Counted from the first letter of the stretch, positions 24,330 to 33,397 are shown. The stretch: DNA of 52,782 nucleotides from CAISIP01 sp038247175 (GCA_038247175.1 JBBRVD010000004.1:1-52782); one strand, 5' to 3'. The notes: generated by a model from the sequence alone, not told the origin. A program made the numbers and translations.

Positions 24330-25640
24330 TCATTCGCCGGACGACACGTGCGCTTTGGTCGTGCGCGCCGAACCCTGCACCATGTCGAAACGGAACATTC
24401 GGCATTCGATCGGACCATTCCACATCGGCACTCGCCGACCCGCCTTGAGCCGCATCGTGCCCGGCAACTTCAGGTCCGGCGTCAGCATCCAGACGGTCCA
24501 TCCGGAAAAGTTTTTCTTCCAGTGCGCGGCCAGTTGCACGAAGAAGTCGCCGCCGTCTTCCGTTTGCGCCTGCTCGCGCGGGCTGCGCGCGGGAAACGCC
24601 GCCCCGTCATCCCATGCCTCGCGCGGGTCGTATCCGTCACGCCGGCGCGCATGCGCGCCGGCAAAACCAGCCGTGGCAATGCGTTCGCCATATGGTGGAT
24701 TGACCAGCATCAGCGCTGGCGCATCGCACGGAGGCAGGCGCTGCAGGGCGTCGCCGCCGCGAAATTCGATCGCGTCAGCCACGCCGGCGCGCTGCGCATT
24801 GCGCTGCGCGAAGTCGACCATGCGGTGCGAGACGTCGCTGCCGAAGATGGTCGGCCGGCTGCCAGCTGCCGGCAGGCGTTGCGCGTCCCGTGCGGCCTGG
24901 CGCATACCGTCCCACACATGGGACTGGAATGGCAGCATCTTCTCGAATGCAAACCGGCGCAGTGCGCCGGCTGCGATGTTGCAGGCGACCTGGGCCGCCT
25001 CGATGGCGATCGTGCCGGCGCCGCAGCAGGGGTCGTACAGCGGCAACTGCGGCGTGTGCGTCCAGCCACTGGCGGCCAGCATCGCAGCGGCCAGTGTTTC
25101 CTTGAGCGGCGCCTCGCCCTTGTCCTCGCGCCAGCCGCGCTTGAACAAGGCCTCGCCCGACGTATCGACATACAGCGACACGGTGTCGGTCGTCAGATGA
25201 ACGTAGATGCGGATATCGGGCCACTGCGTGTCGACATCGGGTCGCACGCCGCCACACTTGGCACGGAAGCGGTCGCACACCGCGTCCTTGATCTTGAGCG
25301 CGGCGAAGTTCAGGCTGCTCAAAGGGCTGTGCTGGGCCGTGACTTCGACCTTGATCGATTCGCGCGGCGTGAACCAGATCTCCCAGGCCACGTCGCTCGC
25401 CGCGCGGTACAGGTCCTGTTCATTGCGGTACTGCGCGTGATGGAGTTGCACCAGCACCCGTTGCGCCAGCCGGCTGTGCAGGTTCAGCAGCATGGCGTCG
25501 CGCCAGGAGGCCTGCAGCAAAACGCCGGCGCGCCATTTCTGCACCTGCTCGGGTGGCTGCCCGGCGATACCGGCCACCTCGGCAGCAAGATAGTCCTCGA
25601 CGCCGGCGGCGCAGGGCAGAAACAACGGGAGCTGGTTCAC
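24330..25640 (-). CDS. THUMP domain class I SAM-dependent RNA methyltransferase (RlmL N-terminal-like)
   Basis: A 436-residue protein of the COG0116 family. A THUMP-like RNA-binding part covers about residues 40-165, followed by a Rossmann methyltransferase domain with LYDPCCGAGTIAIEA and the catalytic motif LVNPPYGER. The family includes the 23S rRNA G2445 methyltransferase half of RlmL. No ATG fits the start; I use GTG 25640, 37 bp after the end of rpoN. The longer open frame to 25823 would run deep into rpoN. It is probably cotranscribed with rpoN. Confidence 0.85.
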   Translation of the reverse strand: MNQLPLFLPCAAGVEDYLAAEVAGIAGQPPEQVQKWRAGVLLQASWRDAMLLNLHSRLAQRVLVQLHHAQYRNEQDLYRAASDVAWEIWFTPRESIKVEVTAQHSPLSSLNFAALKIKDAVCDRFRAKCGGVRPDVDTQWPDIRIYVHLTTDTVSLYVDTSGEALFKRGWREDKGEAPLKETLAAAMLAASGWTHTPQLPLYDPCCGAGTIAIEAAQVACNIAAGALRRFAFEKMLPFQSHVWDGMRQAARDAQRLPAAGSRPTIFGSDVSHRMVDFAQRNAQRAGVADAIEFRGGDALQRLPPCDAPALMLVNPPYGERIATAGFAGAHARRRDGYDPREAWDDGAAFPARSPREQAQTEDGGDFFVQLAAHWKKNFSGWTVWMLTPDLKLPGTMRLKAGRRVPMWNGPIECRMFRFDMVQGSARTTKAHVSSGE

Positions 25641-25677
25641 GATCGGGACAGTGGCATGGCGTGGCGCGCGCAGGGCT

Positions 25678-27267
25678 TCACAATGCGCGACGCAGGTTGG
25701 CAGGGGCGATGCGCAGGCCCTCGCGGTATTTGGCGACGGTGCGGCGCGCACAGCCGATGCCCTGTTCCTTGAGCATCTCGGACAACTGATTGTCACTGAG
25801 CGGTTTTTTTTCCGACTCGGCATCGATGAACTGCTTGATCAGCGCCCGCACCGCGGTGCTCGAAGCATTGCCTCCCGACTCGGTGCCGAGCGAGGAACCG
25901 AAGAAATACTTCAGCTCGTACGTGCCCAGCGGCGTGGCCATGAACTTGGCCGTCGTCACCCGGCTGATCGTCGATTCGTGCAGGCCCAGTTCGTCGGCAA
26001 TCTCGCGCAGCACCAGCGGACGCATCGCCAGCACGCCGTGCAGGAAGAAATTCTTCTGTCGCTCGACGATGGCAGTGCTCACCCGCAAGATGGTATCGAA
26101 CCGCTGCTGGATATTCTTGATGAACCATCGCGCCTCCTGCAGGCGCTGCTGCAGCGCCGCATAGTTGGAGGCGTCGCGGCCGTTGCCCCGATGCTGGCGC
26201 AAGGCGTTCGCATAGATGTCGTGCACGCGCAGCCGCGGCATGACCTGCGGGTTGATCTGGGCCCGAAAACGCGCGTAGGCGCCACTGCCGACCTGCACCA
26301 CCAGCACATCGGGCACGATGATGTTGCGCTCGACGTTGACAAAACGCCGGCCCGGCTTGGGCTCGAGTCGCGCGATCAGCGCGATCGCCTCCTTGATTCC
26401 TGCGTCGCTGGCCGCGCACAACTGCGAGAGCCTGCGCACGTCGCGTCGCGCGAGCAAATCGACCGGCTGCGAGCAGATACGCACCGCCAGCGCCAGCAAG
26501 TCGTGCTGCGCGTCGTTGGCCGGCAACGCGCGCCGCATGGCCCGCAATTGCAGGCGCAGGCATTCGCCCAGGTCGCTGGCGCCCACCCCGACCGGGTCGA
26601 AACCCTGCAAAGTGATCAAGGCGATGCGGAAATGGTGCAGTAACTGGTCCAGCTCATCCTCGTCGACTGGCGACAGGCCATCCGCCAGCTGTTCCAGCGT
26701 ATCCTCCAGGTAACCGTCCTCGCTGAGCGACTCGATCAGGAATCGCAGCGCCACCCGGTCTGCCTCGCCCAGGCGGGTCGCCAGCGCCTGCGCGTGCAAG
26801 TGTGCCTGCAGTGTCTCCTGGGTACGCGCCAGTTCGCCGGCATCGGCATCACCATCGGTTTCCAGATTGTTGCCGTGGGCCTTGGCATCGCCGCCCCATT
26901 CCCCGTCGTCGGCCGCGATCTCCTGCGTGCCGTCGCCGTCCCAGCTCTGGCCGTCCTCGGCCGACAGGGGTGTGACCGAATCGTCGCTGGAGGGCGTATC
27001 CGGCACCGACACATACTCTTGCGCCACGCCAGCGCCCAGTTCGGTCTCCCGCTCGCCCGGCGCCACCAGCGCGTCGCTCTGGTCCAGACCGAAGTCCTCG
27101 CGCTCGACGCGCTCCTCCGACACTTCCAGGAACGGGTTGTCGTCCAGCATCTGGCTGATCTCCTGGCTCAACTCCAGCGTCGAGAGCTGCAGCAGGCGGA
27201 TCGACTGTTGCAGTTGTGGCGTCAACGCCAGATGCTGCGAGACGCGGAGCGAAAGACCCGGTTTCAT
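25678..27267 (-). CDS. rpoN: RNA polymerase sigma-54 factor
   Basis: A 529-residue sigma-54. Region I is the glutamine- and leucine-rich LRVSQHLALTPQLQQSIRLL, region II is long and acidic (about residues 55-150), and the C-terminal RpoN box ARRTVAKYRE is present. Region II is larger than in enterobacterial proteins, which accounts for the length. ATG 27267 directly follows the stop codon of lptB. The lptA-lptB-rpoN order is standard in proteobacteria. The usual downstream genes (hpf and PTS regulatory genes) are replaced here by the RNA methyltransferase gene. Confidence 0.96.
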   Translation of the reverse strand: MKPGLSLRVSQHLALTPQLQQSIRLLQLSTLELSQEISQMLDDNPFLEVSEERVEREDFGLDQSDALVAPGERETELGAGVAQEYVSVPDTPSSDDSVTPLSAEDGQSWDGDGTQEIAADDGEWGGDAKAHGNNLETDGDADAGELARTQETLQAHLHAQALATRLGEADRVALRFLIESLSEDGYLEDTLEQLADGLSPVDEDELDQLLHHFRIALITLQGFDPVGVGASDLGECLRLQLRAMRRALPANDAQHDLLALAVRICSQPVDLLARRDVRRLSQLCAASDAGIKEAIALIARLEPKPGRRFVNVERNIIVPDVLVVQVGSGAYARFRAQINPQVMPRLRVHDIYANALRQHRGNGRDASNYAALQQRLQEARWFIKNIQQRFDTILRVSTAIVERQKNFFLHGVLAMRPLVLREIADELGLHESTISRVTTAKFMATPLGTYELKYFFGSSLGTESGGNASSTAVRALIKQFIDAESEKKPLSDNQLSEMLKEQGIGCARRTVAKYREGLRIAPANLRRAL

Positions 27268-28086
27268 CTACATCTTGAAGTGCTCACCCAGGTAGACCCG
27301 GCGCACTTCCGCGTTATCGACGATTTCGGCTGGCGTTCCAGCGGCCAGCACGCTGCCGTCGCTGATGATGTAGGCATGGTCGCAGATGCCCAGCGTCTCG
27401 CGCACGTTGTGGTCGGTGATCAATACACCGATGCCCCGCGACTTCAGGAAACTGATGATGCGCTGAATCTCGATCACCGCAATCGGATCGATGCCGGCAA
27501 ACGGTTCGTCCAAAAGAATGAACCGCGGCTGGGTGGCCAGCGCACGCGCGATCTCGACCCGCCGTCGCTCGCCGCCAGACAAGGCCAACGCCGGAGACCT
27601 GCGCAGGTGTTCGACCCGCAAATCGCGCAACAGCGCGGTCAACCGATGCTCGATCACCGTCGGCGCCAGGGCCTGCCCGGAGGCGTCGGTCTGCAGTTCG
27701 AGCACGGCGCGCACGTTGTCCTCGACGTTGAGCTTGCGAAAGATCGAAGCCTCCTGCGGCAGGTAGCTCAGGCCCAGCCGGGCGCGCCGATGAATCGGAA
27801 GATGGGCCACCGACTGACCGTCGATGAGGATCTCACCCGCACTGGCGCGCACCAGGCCAACCAGGATATAGAACGACGTGGTTTTGCCGGCGCCGTTGGG
27901 GCCAAGCAGCCCGACCACTTCGCCCTCGCCTACCGTCAGCGAGATGTCCTTGACCACCATACGGCTGCCAAAGGACTTTTGCAGGTGACGCGCTTCCAGA
28001 CGGACAACGGATGCGCCCGGCAGGTCGATGGCCCTCGCTCCGTCTGCCGCCCCCCGCAGCGCATCGTCGGCCGGCACCACCATCAC
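27268..28086 (-). CDS. lptB: LPS export ABC transporter ATP-binding protein
   Basis: A 272-residue cytoplasmic ATPase that drives lipopolysaccharide extraction from the inner membrane with LptF/LptG. Walker A GPNGAGKTT is at 62-70, LSGGE at 169-173, Walker B with DEP at 193-195 and the switch His in LITDHNVRE (H226). It has an N-terminal extension of about 25 residues compared with the common LptB form. Its ATG overlaps the TGA of lptA (ATGA). A start at an internal codon nearer VRLEARHLQK would give the usual length. Confidence 0.93.
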   Translation of the reverse strand: MMVVPADDALRGAADGARAIDLPGASVVRLEARHLQKSFGSRMVVKDISLTVGEGEVVGLLGPNGAGKTTSFYILVGLVRASAGEILIDGQSVAHLPIHRRARLGLSYLPQEASIFRKLNVEDNVRAVLELQTDASGQALAPTVIEHRLTALLRDLRVEHLRRSPALALSGGERRRVEIARALATQPRFILLDEPFAGIDPIAVIEIQRIISFLKSRGIGVLITDHNVRETLGICDHAYIISDGSVLAAGTPAEIVDNAEVRRVYLGEHFKM

Positions 28087-28736
28087 TTCTTGTCACCACC
28101 CAGCGTCGATGATCGACGCAGCGCTGGAGTAGCCGCCGACGCGGGTGTGCGCGGCGCGCCAGCACCCGGCGACGGGCTGTTGTCGTTGTTGCGTGGCGTG
28201 AGCACCGCGCGTACCCGCCCCGTGCTGCCCTCGGGCCCGGGCCGGGCTGGGCCGCCATCGACCGTCAGCACGCTGGTGCTGTTGTCGTAGACGATGATGT
28301 CGCCGGTGATCTCGTCATTGAGCTTGGAGGCGACATAACGGCGCAAGATGGCGCGCCGCTGGAAGGTCACCGCGTCGGCCTTGCCGTCATAGGTGATCTG
28401 CTCGGCCTCGCCTTCCATGTATTCGTCAGGCTCGCCGGCCCGCGTGTCGCGCTTCTGGCGGAAAAACGCCAATTTTCCGGGTTCGGCCTTGACCACGCCG
28501 TATTGGTTGCCGTCATTGTCCTGCCGGATGTCCATCTGCGCGCCGCGGATCAGCATCGTGCCCTTGGTCAGCACCACCTTGCCGGTGAATACGCTGACTT
28601 GCTTGGCGTCGTCATACCGCAGCGCATCGGACTCGACGTTCATCGGCTTGTCGCGATCGGCCCGCTCCGCCATGGAAATGCCATGGGGCAGCAGGGCGGC
28701 CAGCAACAAGGTGTAAGGAATCAAGGATGGCTTCAT
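28083..28736 (-). CDS. lptA: LPS transport periplasmic protein LptA
   Basis: A 217-residue periplasmic bridge protein of the LPS export machine. A signal peptide (MKPSLIPYTLLLAALL, cut near ISMA) is followed by the OstA/LptA beta-jellyroll with YDDAKQVSVFTGKVVLTKG, IRGAQMDI and VTFQRRAILRR. The C-terminal 50 residues are proline-, glycine- and serine-rich and probably disordered. It overlaps lptB by four bases. lptC, which normally lies immediately upstream, is not present in this window. Confidence 0.93.
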   Translation of the reverse strand: MKPSLIPYTLLLAALLPHGISMAERADRDKPMNVESDALRYDDAKQVSVFTGKVVLTKGTMLIRGAQMDIRQDNDGNQYGVVKAEPGKLAFFRQKRDTRAGEPDEYMEGEAEQITYDGKADAVTFQRRAILRRYVASKLNDEITGDIIVYDNSTSVLTVDGGPARPGPEGSTGRVRAVLTPRNNDNSPSPGAGAPRTPASAATPALRRSSTLGGDKK

Positions 28737-28749
28737 AAAGGCACGAATC

Positions 28750-28777
28750 TTGCAGTCAACTCTGCAAATTCATTGTA
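28750..28777 (-). promoter_or_regulatory. candidate lptA promoter -10 box with adjacent palindrome
   Basis: On the minus strand TACAAT (28772-28777) lies about 35 bp before the lptA ATG and makes a good -10 box, but no good -35 box is seen 17 bp upstream. A 6+6 bp palindrome TTGCAG/CTGCAA with a 6-bp centre lies just downstream (28750-28767) and could be an operator or a leader hairpin. Confidence 0.35.
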
Positions 28778-28848
28778 GCCCCCACCCTGGGGCGGTTCGG
28801 CTGCTACGTCGCAAAAACACGGCAATCGAAGCCGGACCGCAACGCGCA

Positions 28849-29499
28849 TCAACGCCCGGAGCGAACCTCGGCCAGCAGGTAGTCGACGACTTGCAGCGCC
28901 CGCTGCATGTTGGTCGCGATCGAGCCGTCGGTATAAAAACGGCCTGCCACGCCGAGCGCCGGCACGCCTTCAACCTTGTAGGCATCCTGCAGACGGGTGG
29001 CGCTGCCAACGGCTGACTGGATCTGCGGCGACGTGTACAACGCGCTGAACCGGGCCTTGTCAACGCCTTGCTGCGCCACCCATTCGACTATGGCGGGCCC
29101 ACGAGAGAGATCGATGCGTTCGGTGTGAATGGCGGCGAACACCTTGGCATGCAGTCGATCGAGCTCGCCCATGGCCCGCAGCGTGTAGAACAACCGCTGC
29201 TGCGGCACGAACTCATCTCGAAAACCGACCGGAACGCGGCGCAACACCACATCCTTGGGCACACGCAGGCTCCAGGCATCGAGCACCGGCTCGAACGCAT
29301 TGCAAAAGCGGCAGTTGTACCAGAAGAACTCGATCACTTCGATCGAGCCAGCAGGGGCCTCTACGGCAACCGTTTGCTTCAGCGTCAGGTAGTCCCAGCC
29401 CGACTCGGGCTGGCGCGCCTGCGCGCGTGCCAGTGGCGCGAGGCCGGGTCCGCACGCCAGGGCGGCGATTGCGGCAGAGGAAAAGATGCGACGTTTCAT
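28849..29499 (-). CDS. dsbA: thiol:disulfide interchange protein, DsbA type
   Basis: A 216-residue periplasmic oxidoreductase that introduces disulfide bonds into exported proteins. ATG 29499 has AGGAG upstream. The signal peptide ends near ARAQA. The active site is C-R-F-C (C63, C66) in WYNCRFCNAFE, rather than the CPHC of E. coli DsbA, and the cis-proline loop is VEGVPALGV. The non-canonical dipeptide should change the redox potential, as in DsbL-like variants. It lies 56 bp after the SPOR protein gene on the same strand. A short hairpin followed by a T-run (about 28818-28840) may end its transcript. Confidence 0.9.
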   Translation of the reverse strand: MKRRIFSSAAIAALACGPGLAPLARAQARQPESGWDYLTLKQTVAVEAPAGSIEVIEFFWYNCRFCNAFEPVLDAWSLRVPKDVVLRRVPVGFRDEFVPQQRLFYTLRAMGELDRLHAKVFAAIHTERIDLSRGPAIVEWVAQQGVDKARFSALYTSPQIQSAVGSATRLQDAYKVEGVPALGVAGRFYTDGSIATNMQRALQVVDYLLAEVRSGR

Positions 29500-29555
29500 T
29501 TCAATGGGCTCCTGCGGTACAGCAAAGCTGTGGGATAAGGCACGCGCCAACAGGT

Positions 29556-30230
29556 TCAACGCTGAACCCGCACCAGCGCTGCCTCGATACCCAGGCCTTC
29601 GAGTTTTTCCTTGGTCAGATCGGCATCGCCGCGCTTGTCGAACGGGCCGACCCGGACCCGGTACACGGGGCGCCCCGACTGATCGCGTTCGGATACCCGG
29701 GCCTCGATTCCGCCCAGCGAGAGGCGGGCTCGCTGCGACTCGGCATCGTTGGCGGTGCGGTAGGCGCCGACCTGCACAAAATACGTGAACGGGTCAATGC
29801 CATCGGCGCCCGATCGTGCCCGAGCCAGGTCACCGAGCGGATCGGCCGAGGGGGCCGTGTTCGCTGGCACCGGCGCGACAGCCCCTCCGGGCGTCGGGAT
29901 GCCGGCGACCGCGGGCGGAATCGCGGTGTAACCACCCGCACCCGTGGCGCCAGCTGATGCCGCCGGAGTTGCCGGCTCACCGGCGCGCGCCGGATTTTTG
30001 CCATACAGCGGCGCATTCGGGTCCCAGTCCTTGTTGCGACGCGCCTCTGCCGCGTCCTGATCAGTGGTCCGGCTGGGGCCCTTGTTCAGGAACGGAACCG
30101 GCACCTTGGTGACGTAAACCGCCACTGCCAGCGCCACGCCCAGGCCGATCACGATGCCCACGATCAGACCCAGTATCGTTCCACCCCATTGCTGCTTCAT
30201 GCCCTGTCCCTGCCTGTCGATGCCACCCAT
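29556..30230 (-). CDS. SPOR domain protein (FtsN-like)
   Basis: A 224-residue bitopic inner-membrane protein. One transmembrane segment lies at about residues 17-41 (ILGLIVGIVIGLGVALAVAV), then YVTKVPVPFLNKG, a long linker rich in Pro, Ala and Gly, and a C-terminal SPOR domain (FTYFVQVGAYRTANDAESQR, RVRVGPFDKRGDAD). SPOR domains bind denuded septal peptidoglycan, so a cell-division role is inferred. Start choice is uncertain: ATG 30230 has GAGAG upstream; GTG 30248 overlaps the argS stop codon; ATG 30200 is also possible. It follows argS closely, as in related bacteria. Confidence 0.87.
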   Translation of the reverse strand: MGGIDRQGQGMKQQWGGTILGLIVGIVIGLGVALAVAVYVTKVPVPFLNKGPSRTTDQDAAEARRNKDWDPNAPLYGKNPARAGEPATPAASAGATGAGGYTAIPPAVAGIPTPGGAVAPVPANTAPSADPLGDLARARSGADGIDPFTYFVQVGAYRTANDAESQRARLSLGGIEARVSERDQSGRPVYRVRVGPFDKRGDADLTKEKLEGLGIEAALVRVQR

Positions 30231-30244
30231 GGTCGTCTCTCGCC

Positions 30245-31918
30245 TCACATTGTGCGCGGTGCGTCGACACCGAGCAACGCCAGGCCATTGCGCAGGACCT
30301 GGGCCGTGGCTGACACGAGCGCCAGCCGGGCCAGCCGCACTGGCTCTTCATCGACCAAGATCCGTTCGGCATCGTAATAACGGTGGTAAGCCGCGGCCAG
30401 GTCACGCAGGTAGAAGGTGACGTCGTGCGGTGCAAAATCCAGCGCAGCTACCGCCAGCATGTCAGGATAATGCGCCAGCAGCAGCAGCAGCGCCATGGCT
30501 GGCGCCGACTGCAGCGCGCTCAGGTCGACCGCGGCCAGATCGGCCTCGTCACCGCCCCAGGCCCGGAGCACCGAGCAGATGCGCGCATGCGCATATTGCA
30601 CGTAATACACAGGGTTGTCGTTGTTTTGCGCCAGCGCCAGGTCGACGTCGAACACATATTCGGTATCGGGCTTTCGGCTGAGCAGGAAAAATCGCACCGC
30701 ATCCTTGCTGGTCCATTCGATCAGGTCGCGCAAGGTCACGTAACTGCCCGAGCGCTTGGAGATCTTGAGCTCGACACCGCCGCGCATCACCCGCACCATG
30801 GTGTGCAGCACATAGTCCGGGTATCCCTGCGGGATGCCTGCGTCAGCGGCCTGCAGCCCGGCGCGCACTCGGGCAATCGTGCCGTGGTGGTCGGTACCCT
30901 GTATGTTGACCACGCGGGTGAAGCCGCGTTGCCATTTATCGATATGGTAGGCCACGTCCGGCACGAAGTAAGTGTAGGAGCCGTCGCCCTTGCGCATCAC
31001 CCGGTCCTTGTCGTCGCCAAAGTCGGTCGAGCGCAACCACAAGGCGCCGTCCTGCTCGTAGGTCTTGCCGGCATCCTGCAGCATCTGCACCGTGCGCGCC
31101 ACCTTGCCGCTGGTGTACAGGCTGGACTCCAGGAAGAAATGGTCGAACCGGACCGCGAAGGCCTTGAGGTCCAGGTCCTGCTCGTGGCGCAGGTAAGCGA
31201 CGGCAAACGCACGGATCGCGTCCAGGTCCTGCACGTCGCCATTGGCGGTCGTGATCCGGTCGTCGGAGCTGACCGTCTTGCCGGTCAGGAAATCGGCAGC
31301 GATGTCGGCGATGTAGTCTCCGTTATAGGCTGCCTGAGGCCACTCGGCATCACCGGGCTTGAAACCCTTCGCGCGCAGCTGGGTGCTCTGGGCCAGCGTT
31401 GCGATCTGCACGCCCGCGTCGTTGTAGTAGAACTCGCGATGCACCGCCCAGCCCTGGGTCGCGCACAGGTTGCAGATCGCGTCGCCCAGCGCTGCCTGCC
31501 GGCCATGGCCGACATGCAGCGGACCGGTCGGATTCGCCGACACGAACTCCACCATCATGCGCTGGCCGTTCAAGGGCAAAGTGCCGAAGGCCGCGCCCTC
31601 GGCCAGCACCTCGCGCACGACCTGCTGCTTGGCCTCGGGCTTGAGCCGGATGTTGATGAACCCCGGCCCGGCGACCTCGATGTCCGCCACCCACTGCTGG
31701 TAGACGGTTTGCGCGAGCAGCACTGCGCGCAGGCGCTCGGCCAGCTGGCGCGGATTGAGTTTCAGCGGTTTGGCCAGTTGCATCGCCACCGTGGTGGCGA
31801 AATCGCCATGGGCCGCCACCTTGGGCGACTCGAACACTGCCTGCGCACCGGCGTCGGGCGCCAGCTCGGCGAGCCCGGCCGACAGGCCTTGGAGCAGTTG
31901 TTGTTTGATCTTGCGCAT
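30245..31918 (-). CDS. argS: arginyl-tRNA synthetase
   Basis: A class I aminoacyl-tRNA synthetase of about 557 residues. The HIGH-type motif is in SANPTGPLHVGHGRQ and the KMSKS counterpart is KISKRSGSY. Other typical segments are YYNDAGVQI, DVAYHIDKW and NIQGTDHHGTIARV. The C-terminal DALR anticodon-binding part begins near YAHARICSVLRAW. The start is uncertain: ATG 31918 begins at RKIKQQLLQG, as in relatives, while ATG 31924 and 31948 are in frame; none has a strong ribosome site. It is the first gene of the argS-SPOR-dsbA run. Confidence 0.95.
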   Translation of the reverse strand: MRKIKQQLLQGLSAGLAELAPDAGAQAVFESPKVAAHGDFATTVAMQLAKPLKLNPRQLAERLRAVLLAQTVYQQWVADIEVAGPGFINIRLKPEAKQQVVREVLAEGAAFGTLPLNGQRMMVEFVSANPTGPLHVGHGRQAALGDAICNLCATQGWAVHREFYYNDAGVQIATLAQSTQLRAKGFKPGDAEWPQAAYNGDYIADIAADFLTGKTVSSDDRITTANGDVQDLDAIRAFAVAYLRHEQDLDLKAFAVRFDHFFLESSLYTSGKVARTVQMLQDAGKTYEQDGALWLRSTDFGDDKDRVMRKGDGSYTYFVPDVAYHIDKWQRGFTRVVNIQGTDHHGTIARVRAGLQAADAGIPQGYPDYVLHTMVRVMRGGVELKISKRSGSYVTLRDLIEWTSKDAVRFFLLSRKPDTEYVFDVDLALAQNNDNPVYYVQYAHARICSVLRAWGGDEADLAAVDLSALQSAPAMALLLLLAHYPDMLAVAALDFAPHDVTFYLRDLAAAYHRYYDAERILVDEEPVRLARLALVSATAQVLRNGLALLGVDAPRTM

Positions 31919-31980
31919 AACCATCCATTCTAGGAGGCCGTCAGTCATGCTGGCGGGACAGTACCATGGCGAATGCGTTG

Positions 31981-32008
31981 CCTGGCGCTGGAACGTGTCA
32001 GCGCCAGG
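31981..32008. repeat. 10-bp perfect inverted repeat between argS and psiF-like gene
   Basis: CCTGGCGCTG (31981-31990) and CAGCGCCAGG (31999-32008) are perfectly complementary around an 8-nt loop. The element lies between divergent genes. It has no T-tract on either side, so a terminator is unlikely; an operator or a leader-RNA hairpin are the main options. Confidence 0.8.
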
Positions 32009-32085
32009 ACCCGCTGGCGCGTTGTACCTGCGGAACCGGCAACGGAACTGCCCGGCACCCACCTGTCCAACCAAAGGAAAACCTC

Positions 32086-32370
32086 ATGAAACAACTGCTC
32101 GCCCTGCTGACCGTTGGCATCACACTGGCAATGGGCTGCGCCCATGCCCAGGACAAGGCCAAAACACCCCAGCAGGAAAAAATGGCGTTGTGCAACCAGC
32201 AGGCCGACGGCAAGAAGGGCGACGAGCGCCGGGCATTCATGAAAGGCTGCCTGAGCAACAAGCCCGAAACCCAGCAAAGCAAGATGAAGACCTGTAATGC
32301 ATCCGCCGCCGACAAGAAGGGCGACGATCGCCGGGCATTCATGAGCGAGTGTCTCAAGAAGAAAGCCTGA
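32086..32370 (+). CDS. PsiF repeat protein
   Basis: A 94-residue exported protein. A signal peptide (MKQLLALLTVGITLAMG, cut near AHAQ) is followed by two PsiF repeats. Each has a pattern C-N-x(4)-D-x-K-K-G-D-x-R-R-x-F-M-x(2)-C (MALCNQQADGKKGDERRAF and MKTCNASAADKKGDDRRAF). ATG 32086 has AAAGGA at good spacing. PsiF of E. coli is induced by phosphate starvation; its function is not known. No convincing Pho box was found upstream here. Confidence 0.88.
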   Translation: MKQLLALLTVGITLAMGCAHAQDKAKTPQQEKMALCNQQADGKKGDERRAFMKGCLSNKPETQQSKMKTCNASAADKKGDDRRAFMSECLKKKA

Positions 32371-32404
32371 ACAACCTGCGCCGCGCGCCCGAGGCGAGCA
32401 CCGC

Positions 32405-32541
32405 GCCAGCCGGCGGGCGAATCCGGCCGGCGCGGTGATGCGCAAGTAGCCACTGGCTTGCACGCCAGCCGCCGAAAAACTGGCCTCGGCATTCGCAATA
32501 TCGGCCAGCAGATGCTGGCAGTCCTCCAGAAAAACAGGGAA
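32405..32541 (-). pseudogene. decayed LysR-type regulator fragment
   Basis: Reading the minus strand, about 45 residues match the linker and start of the effector domain of LysR regulators: LLADIANAEASFSAAG, then GYLRITAPAGFARRL. The match stops abruptly on both sides, and no helix-turn-helix or remaining effector domain is found. The rest of this gene-free stretch (32371-32671) holds no other recognisable feature. Base composition becomes more AT-rich from about 32580, towards the DUF2461 gene. Confidence 0.45.
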
Positions 32542-32671
32542 GCAATCGTTCCATGAGTCGCTTTGCGCGTTCAAGCGCAACCAGTCACCATGCCGACTGT
32601 GACTAATTCAGGCCATCCACATGCAAGTCTATTTTGGGACAGCAGAAAACGGATAGCCCCGTCTGCGAAGT

Positions 32672-33397
32672 CTAGTGCTCCGAGCCCTCAATGGCCCTGT
32701 CCAAAATTTCGTTGAGCCTGAGCAACTGGCGGAAGTCGCTGGCTAGATTTCGGGCTAGATCCGGCGAACTGAACTGTTTCGTTGTAAGGGTCTTGGAGAC
32801 AAAAAATGTTTTGAGCTTGATCCAGTCAATGTCGGGATGATCCGCATCAAAACCGCGCGGGCAGTTCTTGGCTACAGCCATTCGGTTGAAGCCGGTCTTG
32901 AAGCTTTTTTCAAACTCTTTGTCGGCAAACAGCTTTTTAAACGGTTCCGAGTCATCCGCGATTGCCTGCCGCACGCACCGGGTTTGGGTTGACGATGCCA
33001 TATACAGGCCCCCGGCTACAACGACACCCTTCCAAGTTTCGTCATTGGGTAACAGGCCAAAGAACAAAAGCGGATTTTTTTCGAAGCGAGAGGCCGAAGG
33101 ACGAGCCACGATATAGGAAACCCAGTCCTTGAAGCAAGCCCCATCCCGCTCGATCTTGTGTACGGGCTTCTTGATGCGGCCAAGCGCCCTCGTTGGAAAA
33201 TGGTATCCGCGCGCCTCGGTCTCCAGTTCTTTCTTGACAGCTTCAGCCAGTTTCGTCAGCGGCGCACGAATCAATCGCTGATACTGAACATCATTTTCTG
33301 CTAGCCACTCCGGTTCGTTCTGTTCACCCGCAAGTTTCAAAAACTGAAGTGACTCTTTAGAAAATGTCAACGGTGCTGTCGTCTTCTTCAATTGCAT
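32672..33397 (-). CDS. DUF2461 family protein
   Basis: A 241-residue protein of the TIGR02453/DUF2461 family (FSKESLQFLKLAGEQNEPEWLAEN at the N-terminus; VARPSASRFEKNPLLFFGL in the middle; CPRGFDADHPDIDWIKLK near the end). Function unknown. Codon use and base composition are clearly more AT-rich than the neighbours, with runs such as TTTTTT, so lateral acquisition is likely. The ATG has GGAG only about one base away, a poor spacing. Downstream lies the LysR remnant, suggesting an insertion or rearrangement point. Confidence 0.82.
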   Translation of the reverse strand: MQLKKTTAPLTFSKESLQFLKLAGEQNEPEWLAENDVQYQRLIRAPLTKLAEAVKKELETEARGYHFPTRALGRIKKPVHKIERDGACFKDWVSYIVARPSASRFEKNPLLFFGLLPNDETWKGVVVAGGLYMASSTQTRCVRQAIADDSEPFKKLFADKEFEKSFKTGFNRMAVAKNCPRGFDADHPDIDWIKLKTFFVSKTLTTKQFSSPDLARNLASDFRQLLRLNEILDRAIEGSEH

